A stretch of 6,110 nucleotides of DNA, taken from NCBI GenBank assembly GCA_029865445.1, contig JAOUGY010000235.1:1-6110 (forward strand), read 5' to 3'. The stretch comes from Acidimicrobiia bacterium. GTDB taxonomy: Bacteria; Actinomycetota; Acidimicrobiia; Spongiisociales; ZC4RG35. Position numbers and translations under genes: made by a program. The notes under the pieces were generated by a model. The model was not told where the DNA came from and did no database searches. It saw only the letters and a program-made list of their open reading frames with translations. This document shows positions 1 to 6,110 of this stretch, one piece after another. Numbering within the stretch: position 1 is the first letter of the stretch; each line of letters starts with the position of its first letter.

Positions 1-1
1 C

Positions 2-388
2 CGATCGTGGGACGACGAGACGTTCGTGAAGGCGTTCGAAGACCTACGGCTGGAGCCCGAGTGTTTCAGCCACGCAGACCATGTACGACTCGCCTTCATA
101 TACCTCGACCGCTTCGATCTGGTCGAGGCGATGGGGCGTTTCCGGAGCGCTCTGAGGGCGTTCACCGCCCACGCCGGATTGGCGGACAAGTACCACGAAA
201 CAGTCACCATGGGACTGCTCGTGCTGATCCACGAACGTATGGCTGTTCAGCAGCCTGAGAACTGGGACACCTTCGCCGCCGCCAACACCGACCTTCTTCG
301 TTGGAAGGACGGCGCCTTCTTCGAGTACTACTCGCCCGACGTCCTCGACTCCGACCTGGCGCGCCGGGTCTTCGTGCTGCCCTCATGA
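2..388 (+). CDS. Uncharacterised small helical protein, 5' end cut by the window
   Basis: The frame is open from the first complete codon and reads SWDDETFVKAFEDLRLEP, then a FSHADHVRLAFIYL motif, an ALRAFTAHAG stretch, and KYHETVTMGLLVLIHERM; 128 residues are visible. A GTG at 26 could serve as start, but DDETF just before it looks like protein sequence and no Shine-Dalgarno is seen, so the true start is probably left of the window. The sequence resembles a family of unnamed short bacterial proteins with a His-Ala-Asp-His-Val-Arg motif and a later His-Glu-Thr motif. The clustered His, Asp and Glu residues could bind a metal, but that is only inference. No signal peptide or membrane segment is visible. 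The stop overlaps the next gene's ATG (ATGA at 385-388), which suggests translational coupling. No function can be assigned. Confidence 0.75.
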   Translation, partial: RSWDDETFVKAFEDLRLEPECFSHADHVRLAFIYLDRFDLVEAMGRFRSALRAFTAHAGLADKYHETVTMGLLVLIHERMAVQQPENWDTFAAANTDLLRWKDGAFFEYYSPDVLDSDLARRVFVLPS

Positions 389-633
389 CGAACGTAGAGC
401 GAATCCAGACCGGGGTTCGGATCGAGAAGCGGCTCGTGAAAGTGATGAAGGGAACGGCGGAGTATCTCGACGTGTCACTCGGTGACCTGATCGAGGGCAT
501 CGTCCTCCACGCCTTCGAGGGACGCGCCCCATTCGCCCCGGACACGATCACCAAGATCGAACAACTGAAGGAGATCTACGGTCTCGACTTGACCGCTGCC
601 GACAGTCACACCCTCGAGGACCGCCCAGGCTGA
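385..633 (+). CDS. Small ribbon-helix-helix-like protein, 82 residues
   Basis: The ATG at 385 overlaps the stop of the preceding gene by four bases, so I chose it over an upstream start at 301 in the same frame, which would overlap the first gene by 88 bases. The order of elements is a short strand-like segment (TGVRIEKRLVKVMKGTAEYL, about residues 9-28), then a helix beginning DVSLGDLIEGIVLHAFEG (about 29-46), then a tail with KIEQLKEIYGLDLTAADSH. The basic amphipathic strand followed by two helices resembles ribbon-helix-helix DNA-binding folds such as CopG/Arc, but the match is by eye. It could instead be a small partner of the protein encoded just upstream. No separate Shine-Dalgarno is evident, which fits coupling to the gene before it. 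Confidence 0.8.
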   Translation: MTNVERIQTGVRIEKRLVKVMKGTAEYLDVSLGDLIEGIVLHAFEGRAPFAPDTITKIEQLKEIYGLDLTAADSHTLEDRPG

Positions 634-687
634 CCCCGATCCATGTAAGTCGCACCGTGGCGTTGCTGGTCGTCGCCGCCGGATCGT

Positions 688-1092
688 GTGGATCGTGGCC
701 GGATTGTTGAATCCATCCGGGTGGGGTATTCGCCCTGGTTCCGCCTCGAAGCCCAACGGGAACAGATCTACCGGTCGTTCGCCACGGTCGGCGTGGCCGT
801 GCTGATGATCGCCATCCCCCTGGCTATCACCGGCGACGAGCTGGTGTCCGGTGTCGCCGACCAGTCTGTCGTCGAGACGGCCGTCGAGACATGGCTGGGC
901 ACTGACTCGCCGTACATTCCAGCGCAGATCACCGTGAACGGATCGGACATGGCGGTCGTGATCGTGGGCGAAGGCGACCCGCCACCTCCCGACCGGCTCG
1001 CCACGGAACTCGCGACCGCCCTGAACCGGACCATCCAACTCCACCTTCGGGTGATCCCTGAACGGCGAACGGTGATCACGTCCAGTCCGTGA
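688..1092 (+). CDS. Single-span membrane protein resembling the C-terminal part of DUF389 proteins
   Basis: The 134-residue product has a basic/aromatic N-terminal stretch, one clear membrane segment at about residues 31-48 (FATVGVAVLMIAIPLAITG), and a soluble tail of about 85 residues. In the tail, a helix (SVVETAVETWLG) is followed by an ITVNGSDMAVVIVG strand pair, PPPPDRLATELATALNR, and a final IQLHLRVIPERR strand. This layout resembles the region after the membrane bundle of DUF389 (TIGR00341-like) proteins, by recall and not by search. The usual multi-span N-terminal part is absent: an in-frame stop lies at 646-648 and the RHH-like gene ends at 633. The GTG at 688 has no convincing ribosome binding site, and GTG 721 is an alternative. 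It may be a real short gene or the 3' remnant of a decayed larger one. The 54 bases before it hold no other gene I can support. Confidence 0.55.
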   Translation: MDRGRIVESIRVGYSPWFRLEAQREQIYRSFATVGVAVLMIAIPLAITGDELVSGVADQSVVETAVETWLGTDSPYIPAQITVNGSDMAVVIVGEGDPPPPDRLATELATALNRTIQLHLRVIPERRTVITSSP

Positions 1093-1130
1093 CCCGCCGA
1101 AGTCGCGCCCCGGGTCCGGCACCCGCCGTC

Positions 1131-1136
1131 TACCCT
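1131..1136 (+). promoter_or_regulatory. Possible -10 element before the patatin-like gene
   Basis: TACCCT fits the TAnnnT pattern of actinobacterial housekeeping -10 boxes and lies in the short gap after the preceding stop, about 20 bases before the proposed start. No recognisable -35 box is found 16-18 bases upstream, where the sequence is simply GC-rich. Transcription would begin close to or within the ribosome binding site, giving a very short leader. This is a weak call. Confidence 0.2.
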
Positions 1137-1142
1137 CACTCC

Positions 1143-1150
1143 GAGGGAGG
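1143..1150 (+). promoter_or_regulatory. Strong Shine-Dalgarno (GAGGGAGG) that fixes the patatin start region
   Basis: The purine run GAGGGAGG is the best ribosome binding site in the plus-strand half of the window. Its end is 5 bases before the ACG at 1156 and 8 bases before the ACG at 1159; both are normal spacings. It is 59 bases from the first standard start in frame, GTG 1210, so it cannot serve that codon. Its first five bases can pair with CCCTC at 1133-1137 across a five-base loop, which might partly mask it. Confidence 0.6.
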
Positions 1151-1155
1151 TTCCC

Positions 1156-1977
1156 ACGACGAAAATTGCCTACGTACTCGGCGGAGGAGGCGTCCACGGC
1201 GCCGCCGAGGTGGGGATGCTGCAAGCCCTCATAGAGGCCGACATCCTCCCCGATCTGGTCGTGGGTACCTCGATTGGAGCCATGAACGGTGCCGTCATCG
1301 CCGCCGGACCGAACGAAGCGCCTGAACGGCTGACCACTCTGTGGGAGGGAGTCGCCGAAGACGACACGTTCTCGGAGTCCGTGGTGGGACGTCTCAGGAC
1401 ACTGGCCCGCACCCGCACCCACATCCACGACGATGCCCCTCTGCGCAGGCTGGTGGCGAAGGCACTTCCGGTCGAACGTTTCGACCAACTCGCAGTCCCG
1501 TTCCAGTGTGTGGCGGCGGCAATCGAGTCCGCCTCGTCGCACTGGTTCTCCGAGGGTCCGCTCCTCGACGCGATCATGGCATCGGCCGCAGTACCCGGGC
1601 TGTTGCCGCCGGTTCGCATCGGATCCTCCACCTATTACGACGGAGGCCTGGTTCACTCGATCCCCCTTGGCCGGGCGCTCCTACTCGGCGCCGAGGAGAT
1701 CTTCGTCCTGCAGGTCGGCCGCATCGAAGCGCCGCTGCGACCGCCAGAGTCCCCGTGGGACGTGGGCCTGGTCGCGTTCGAGATCGCCCGCCGGCACCGG
1801 TTCGTCGAGGAGCTCGAAACCGTGCCCGGCGACGTCACCACTCACGTCCTTCCCAGCGGGGATGCGATCGGCTTCGACGACCCCCGAGGGTTCCGCTATA
1901 CCAACACGTCGGGGACGAGAGAACGTATCGAACGGGCCCGAGAAGCAACCGCTGCCTACCTCGCCGACCGGCGATGA
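1156..1977 (+). CDS. Patatin-like serine phospholipase/esterase with apparent ACG start
   Basis: This is a 273-residue patatin-family hydrolase, likely cytoplasmic, that would cleave acyl esters of phospholipids or other lipids. Counted from ACG 1156, it shows KIAYVLGGGGVHGAAEVGML (residues 3-22) as the glycine-rich oxyanion loop, GTSIG (37-41) with nucleophile Ser39, an ASAAVPGLLPPVRI stretch, and YYDGG with catalytic Asp162. These are the full Ser-Asp dyad elements of bacterial RssA/YlbK-like patatins; the usual Arg or Lys of the GGGxRG loop is replaced by His here. No signal peptide or membrane span is visible. The frame contains no ATG, GTG, TTG or CTG between the upstream in-frame stop (1090-1092) and GTG 1210. 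Starting at 1210 would delete the oxyanion loop, so I place the start at ACG 1156 behind the strong Shine-Dalgarno. ACG 1159 or ATT 1165 remain possible, as does a point mutation or base error in an ATG. Its stop overlaps the acyltransferase start. Confidence 0.9.
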   Translation, partial: TTKIAYVLGGGGVHGAAEVGMLQALIEADILPDLVVGTSIGAMNGAVIAAGPNEAPERLTTLWEGVAEDDTFSESVVGRLRTLARTRTHIHDDAPLRRLVAKALPVERFDQLAVPFQCVAAAIESASSHWFSEGPLLDAIMASAAVPGLLPPVRIGSSTYYDGGLVHSIPLGRALLLGAEEIFVLQVGRIEAPLRPPESPWDVGLVAFEIARRHRFVEELETVPGDVTTHVLPSGDAIGFDDPRGFRYTNTSGTRERIERAREATAAYLADRR

Positions 1978-3023
1978 AGATCCCTCCCCGCTGGGTCCGC
2001 CGTCTTCTGATCGCTCCGGGTTTGGTGGTGGCGATCGTGTCGTTCCTTGGCACGCTCCCGGTGCTTTTGATCGCAGCGGCCGCGGCCTCTCCGTACCTGC
2101 CGGGACGGTGGCGGCCGCTCCGGCTCCTGTGGTTTCTACTCGTCTACCTGGCTGTGGAGGCAGCGGCTCTAACGGCAGCTTTCGGGCTCTGGGTGATGGG
2201 CGGCCTGGCACGGAGGATGGACACAGACCGTATGCAGGCTCGCCACTACGGCTTGTTGCGGTGGTCACTTGGCCGGGTGTTCAACGCGGCGCGGTGGGTA
2301 TTCAACCTCACCTTCGACACCTCGGAAGTCGAGGGTGTCCTCCGTCATGATCCCGACCCAGACGAGCCGCTCGTCGTGTTCTCCCGTCACGCGGGTGCGG
2401 GCGATTCGCTGATCCTGGTCCACGCCTTGGCCGAGGCGGGACGTCGACCCCGAATCGTGCTCAAAGAGAGCCTTCAATGGGATCCTCTGCTCGACGTTCT
2501 CCTCAACCGTCTCCCGGCTGTTTTTGTCGGAGGGGGCCGGGGCGGCGGCGTCGTCGACGCCATCCGGGAACTGGCCGGCGACATGGGCCGGTATGACGCG
2601 TTGCTGCTCTTCCCGGAGGGGGGCAACTTCACAGAGAATCGGCGAGTCCGATCGATCGCCAAACTCGAGGAAATGGGGCGACACGCCGAAGCGGACCTCG
2701 CCCGGCAGATGCGTCACGTGCTCGCTCCTCGTTCGACGGGAGCAATGGCGGCCATCGAGTCGGCACCGGAGGCGGATGTGGTGTTCGTTGGGCACACCGG
2801 GTTGGAGGATCTGTCGGGTGTGGTCGACGTGTGGCGGGGCTTGCCGATGGACAGCGAGATCAGAGGAGCAGCCTGGTGGGTCTCCTGGCACGACATCCCG
2901 CCACCGGAGGCTCAGCCCGGCTGGCTGTACGATTGGTGGCTGCGGATCGACCAGTGGATCGTGTCGACTCGCGGCACGGATGCGGTCCCCGACGCGGTCG
3001 CCGACCGCCTCCGAGATCGGTGA
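1974..3023 (+). CDS. PlsC-type 1-acyl-glycerol-3-phosphate acyltransferase-like membrane protein
   Basis: The 349-residue product would transfer an acyl group to a lysophospholipid or similar acceptor at the inner face of the membrane. Two hydrophobic segments (about residues 11-38 and 50-77) anchor the N-terminus. The catalytic domain follows: SRHAGAGDS carries the HX4D motif (His139, Asp144), VLKESLQWDPLL resembles the acceptor-side region, and FPEGGNFTENRR (213-224) matches the FPEG motif of the PlsC/LPLAT superfamily. The Gly-rich loop VGGGRGGG (185-192) lies between them. The C-terminal part is Trp-rich (WWVSWHDIP, WLYDWWLRIDQW). The ATG at 1974 overlaps the patatin stop as ATGA, supporting this start and translational coupling; the same frame stays open upstream only as a shadow of the patatin gene. 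The exact acceptor (lysophosphatidate or another lysolipid) cannot be told from sequence. Confidence 0.88.
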   Translation: MKIPPRWVRRLLIAPGLVVAIVSFLGTLPVLLIAAAAASPYLPGRWRPLRLLWFLLVYLAVEAAALTAAFGLWVMGGLARRMDTDRMQARHYGLLRWSLGRVFNAARWVFNLTFDTSEVEGVLRHDPDPDEPLVVFSRHAGAGDSLILVHALAEAGRRPRIVLKESLQWDPLLDVLLNRLPAVFVGGGRGGGVVDAIRELAGDMGRYDALLLFPEGGNFTENRRVRSIAKLEEMGRHAEADLARQMRHVLAPRSTGAMAAIESAPEADVVFVGHTGLEDLSGVVDVWRGLPMDSEIRGAAWWVSWHDIPPPEAQPGWLYDWWLRIDQWIVSTRGTDAVPDAVADRLRDR

Positions 3024-3050
3024 GTGTTTCTGCCCGGCCACGAGGTCGGC
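3024..3050. other. Convergent 27-base gap between the acyltransferase and NTPase genes
   Basis: The two genes end tail to tail here. The gap contains GCCCGGCC and GGTCGGC, which pair only imperfectly and have no T-run on either side, so I do not call a terminator. If termination occurs it is factor-dependent or lies inside the opposing gene. Confidence 0.5.
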
Positions 3051-6000
3051 TCACGATTGCGCTCGGCAGTTGGAGCGGTTGGTGTACCGCTCACATTCGT
3101 CCGCGGTGAGGGTCCGGGTCACCTGATCGCGAGCGAGCCCGACGAGTTCATCCATGTCGAGCGGAATGCGAATCAACACGTTCCCGGGTTGCTCCAGGTA
3201 CAACGCCTCACCTGCGGTGTCGACATTGACGGCCGATCCATCGCTCTGTCCCAGATCGGCGATCAACTCGCCAGTGTGGGCATCCCAAGCGCGCACCTCG
3301 GCGGCGCTCGTGAACAGCCAGTCGTCGCTCCCACCCGCGAGCCGGACTGAGCCGGAGTGTCCCTGAATGTTGAACCTCAACGCCGAGGATGGTGACGCCC
3401 CGTCCCGAATGGCCTGCATGTCGAAGACCGCGATCTGACCGGTTTGGTATCCGGCGATGGCGATCGAGTGATCAGCCGATGGCTGAACCCAATTGAGCAC
3501 GGCGCCAGAAAACTCAGAGCCCCACGTGCCCAATGACTGCCCGGTGGACGCCCTCCAGAACTCGAGTTCGTTGGTCGAGAACCGGGCGGTGACCACCAGG
3601 TCCTCCGATGGGGTTCCGGGCCGGCCAATGACTCCATAGCTCAGATCGCTGGGGCCGGCCCCCGGCCGACTTGCATCGACCACCAACTCACCGGTGTCCA
3701 CGTTGATGACGCCGCTCCGCGCCAAAGAGACGTCGCCCGACGCATGCTGGCCGCAATCGGCGACAACCATCACCAATCGGGCTGTGACCGACGCCGCCCT
3801 CGGCACCTCGCACAGACGCCCGCGCCATTCGACCCGATCGGTCGTGAGGTCCACGAACTCGATCGGCTCCGACCTGTCGGCAGGAAGTCCGATCACCGCC
3901 CCACCCTCCACCGCGTACATCGGCCAGTACCAAACCTCGCCGAGATACGAGCGTGAATTCACGATCACGCCGGAGCTCATGTCCACCAACTCAACAACGG
4001 ACTCCGGGCCTCCTTCCACTACCGCGGTCGACGTTCCGGCCTCCGAATTGACCACCCCGTAGAGGTAGCCGGGATTGCCCGGGCCGTGTTGAATCGCACC
4101 ACTCCCAAGCGCAGAGCCCCGAACCCTCCACACCGACGTCCCCCCTCCACCCAACGTGAACAACACGTTGTCGCCGACGAAGCCCACCGCTTCGGCTTGG
4201 TGAGCGTGGCCCCCCAGCTCTCGGATCGTGCCGCCGGCCAGATCGATCAGCAGGTGAACGGCCCCACTCTGACCGACTCCGAGCGCGCTCCCGTCGGGTG
4301 AGTACCTCACGATCGCTGGCCCCGCCGCGCGGTAGGTTGCCACCGGCTCTTCCTCGTCGAAACGCCATACGCTCACTGACCGGCCTTGGAAGCTGGCGGT
4401 GGCGAAACCCCTACCGTCAGGGCTGAGGTCCATCGACCAGATGGGTGAGGAGTCGATCCGGTACCGGCTTCTCTTCCCAGTGTCGAGGTCGATTCGCCGG
4501 ATGAACTGGGAGTCGCCTTCTGTCTGGATCCCGACCAGCGTGGATGTTCCCGGGATCACCCCTGCGAGCAGGTCGAGCTGGGTGCGCGCGATCAAGTCAT
4601 GGGATCCGATGTCCCAGACCTCGATCTCCGCTCCCCAACCGACCAGAAACCTGGCATCCGGCGACCATCGCAGACCCCAATACTCTCCTGAATCGCCGAC
4701 CGTGCGGCTGACCTGCCAGGTGTCGGTGTCGATGAGCACGATCGGGGCGCCGTCACGACCCGTGCCGAAGTCGAAGTCCCCCAGTGCCACTGCCAGCACG
4801 GAGCCGTCGGGGCTGGATGCGACCGCGCTGACCGGTTCTCCGAAGTCGATCTCGTGGATCCGGGATGTCCCGTCCGCTCCGTAGACATGCAGATGTCTTG
4901 GATCGTCGACGTCGTCGACGACGAACCACGCTCCCTCGGGGTCGCCGGCCACAGACCGCCACCCCTCGTCCGCCCGGGCGATCAGGCCCGAGCCGATGAG
5001 GGACCGCATGAGTGCCTGCCTCACGGTCGAGGGCACCCGCGGAAGGCCCGCCGAAGCGTCGAACGCCTCGAGCGCCAGGAGAATGGGAAGATCGGGGTCT
5101 CGCCCGATCTCGGCGGCCGAGGCGTTGACGAGCGCTTCGACCTGGCTTTCGGCGGCTTGACGTCGAGCGGACGAACGCTGGACGGCCGCAATCACAGCCA
5201 GACTCGAGACGACTACGAGGCCCGAGACCAGCGCCGCCAGCACGCGCCGTCGCACGCGCCGCCTCCGCTCCTGCACCGAGCGTTGCTGCTCCCGTGACCG
5301 CTCCAGGAACTCCCGATCTGTGTCGGAGAGGTGAATGTGGGCCCGATCGACCGCCTCCTCGATCTGAGCGAGCCGGGCCCCCCCAACGAGGTAGCTCGCA
5401 TCCTCGTCGTGTTCCGTCCACTCTCTTGCCGACTGTTCGAGCCGCCGTTCGGTCCTCAGGTCGTCGGCGATCTCATCGATCCAACCGGCCAACCGGGGCC
5501 ACCAACGGAATAGTGACTCGTGGGCCACCTCGACCGTCGGTGAGCGGGAGGCCGGATCATGATCGAAGACCACAAGCCGGGCAGCACCGAACGCGTTGAG
5601 CACCTCACCCACGGCGTCGTTGCCATAGTCAGCGAGCTCACCACGCCGAGCACGCCTCCGCACCCACTCGCCACCTTCCGTCACCGAAACGAGCCTCAGG
5701 AATACCGACTTGGCGCAGCGCCTACCAGCATCGTCGAGGCCCACAAACGTCCGTTCTGCCCGTCTTTCGATGGTCTCGACCACGCCACCCATGCCGGCGA
5801 GGTCGTTCCCTGTGATCACCGAACCGGATCTCTGGTCGAACAGGTCCCGGAGCATGTATTGGAGAAGGGGCAGCCCACCGGGTTCCCGACCTACCTCGGT
5901 GATGAGTGCGGACGTGACCGCCTGCTCGATCTCTACACCCACCGCCCGTGCCGGCAATTCGATGGCACTTTGGAGCTCGGCAGCGGACAAGGCGCCCACC

Positions 6001-6110
6001 GCGACGATCGCACTGGGGATGACCGCTCCCAAACGAGGGTGGGTGAGCGGTCGGTCGAGGAAGTCGGCGCGCAACGTGGCAACGACCGACACGCTGCCGG
6101 CCCGCTGAGC
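3051..6110 (-). CDS. nSTAND1-type NTPase with transmembrane helix and long WD40-like propeller region, N-terminus outside window
   Basis: The frame is open through the right edge (AQRAGSVSVVATLRADF), so GTG 6092 is internal; numbers here count from it. VVATLRADFLDRPL (3-16) is the sensor-like strand that follows the P-loop region in nSTAND1 NTPases. GREPGGLPLLQYMLRDLF (68-85) is the conserved GxP region, and VEVAHESLFRWWPRLAGWI (187-205) is the winged-helix-like end. An Arg-rich stretch (QERRRRVRRR, 274-283) precedes one membrane helix (about 283-304, bases 5181-5246). After DPDLPILLALEAFDAS (332-347) come WD40-like repeats to about 977, with strand ends such as EVWDI, SVWRF, SVWRV, EFWRA and RAWDA; I count about 14 blades, i.e. 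two seven-bladed propellers. The tail LTADECERYTNRSNC is typical of these actinobacterial proteins. Such proteins usually carry a DNA-binding, BTAD, TIR or protease domain at the N-terminus, not visible here. The positive-inside rule would place the NTPase in the cytoplasm and the propellers outside. Likely role is signalling or conflict/defence-type switching; ligand unknown. Confidence 0.9.
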   Translation of the reverse strand, partial: AQRAGSVSVVATLRADFLDRPLTHPRLGAVIPSAIVAVGALSAAELQSAIELPARAVGVEIEQAVTSALITEVGREPGGLPLLQYMLRDLFDQRSGSVITGNDLAGMGGVVETIERRAERTFVGLDDAGRRCAKSVFLRLVSVTEGGEWVRRRARRGELADYGNDAVGEVLNAFGAARLVVFDHDPASRSPTVEVAHESLFRWWPRLAGWIDEIADDLRTERRLEQSAREWTEHDEDASYLVGGARLAQIEEAVDRAHIHLSDTDREFLERSREQQRSVQERRRRVRRRVLAALVSGLVVVSSLAVIAAVQRSSARRQAAESQVEALVNASAAEIGRDPDLPILLALEAFDASAGLPRVPSTVRQALMRSLIGSGLIARADEGWRSVAGDPEGAWFVVDDVDDPRHLHVYGADGTSRIHEIDFGEPVSAVASSPDGSVLAVALGDFDFGTGRDGAPIVLIDTDTWQVSRTVGDSGEYWGLRWSPDARFLVGWGAEIEVWDIGSHDLIARTQLDLLAGVIPGTSTLVGIQTEGDSQFIRRIDLDTGKRSRYRIDSSPIWSMDLSPDGRGFATASFQGRSVSVWRFDEEEPVATYRAAGPAIVRYSPDGSALGVGQSGAVHLLIDLAGGTIRELGGHAHQAEAVGFVGDNVLFTLGGGGTSVWRVRGSALGSGAIQHGPGNPGYLYGVVNSEAGTSTAVVEGGPESVVELVDMSSGVIVNSRSYLGEVWYWPMYAVEGGAVIGLPADRSEPIEFVDLTTDRVEWRGRLCEVPRAASVTARLVMVVADCGQHASGDVSLARSGVINVDTGELVVDASRPGAGPSDLSYGVIGRPGTPSEDLVVTARFSTNELEFWRASTGQSLGTWGSEFSGAVLNWVQPSADHSIAIAGYQTGQIAVFDMQAIRDGASPSSALRFNIQGHSGSVRLAGGSDDWLFTSAAEVRAWDAHTGELIADLGQSDGSAVNVDTAGEALYLEQPGNVLIRIPLDMDELVGLARDQVTRTLTADECERYTNRSNCRAQS

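Noticed and set aside
475..1656. A 393-codon open frame on the minus strand
   Set aside because: It lies antisense to three plus-strand genes, including the patatin catalytic motifs, has Arg/Gly/His-rich composition without any domain, and is typical of shadow frames in GC-rich DNA.
1341..1973. In-frame upstream extension of the acyltransferase gene
   Set aside because: The extension overlaps the patatin gene in another frame and translates to Arg/Pro-rich sequence; protein-like sequence begins at the ATG at 1974.
3024..3050. Possible intrinsic terminator between the convergent genes
   Set aside because: The inverted repeat is imperfect and lacks a T-run on either strand.
4905..4925. Short GTCGTCGAC-type repeat, partly palindromic
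   Set aside because: It encodes the Val/Asp-rich VVDDVDD stretch of the NTPase protein and is explained by codon choice in GC-rich DNA.
6090..6092. GTG as the true start of the NTPase gene
   Set aside because: The frame continues to the window edge without a stop, and the sequence here is the middle of a STAND NTPase domain, so the gene must start further right.

Overview
The window is high-GC DNA in which almost every base is coding, with frequent GTG starts and ATGA stop/start overlaps. This fits a high-GC actinobacterium. The style of the long minus-strand NTPase/WD40 gene suggests an Acidimicrobiia-like lineage, but that is an inference from style only; no taxonomic marker gene is present.

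Plus strand, positions 2-3023, holds five genes in a row. The first two are the end of a small uncharacterised helical protein (cut by the window start) and an 82-residue protein resembling a ribbon-helix-helix regulator, joined by an ATGA overlap. Next is a 134-residue protein with one membrane segment that resembles the C-terminal end of DUF389 membrane proteins without their multi-span N-terminal part. The last two are a patatin-like serine lipase/phospholipase and a PlsC-type 1-acylglycerol-3-phosphate acyltransferase, again joined by an ATGA overlap. One deacylates lipids and the other acylates lysophospholipids, so a membrane-lipid remodelling or fatty-acid recycling pair is a reasonable inference.

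Minus strand, positions 3051-6110, is one long open frame entering from the right edge. It encodes the C-terminal part of an nSTAND1-type signalling NTPase, then a winged-helix-like region, an Arg-rich stretch, one transmembrane helix, and a very long beta-propeller region that I read as about 14 WD40-like blades. Its N-terminal sensor or effector domain and its P-loop lie outside the window. It converges on the acyltransferase gene with a 27-base gap.

The most checkable oddity is the start of the patatin gene. The open frame has no ATG, GTG, TTG or CTG upstream of its oxyanion-loop motif, but a strong Shine-Dalgarno sequence (GAGGGAGG) sits at normal spacing before two ACG codons. No RNA genes, CRISPR arrays, insertion sequences or long repeats were seen, and there is no gene-free stretch over 300 bases.
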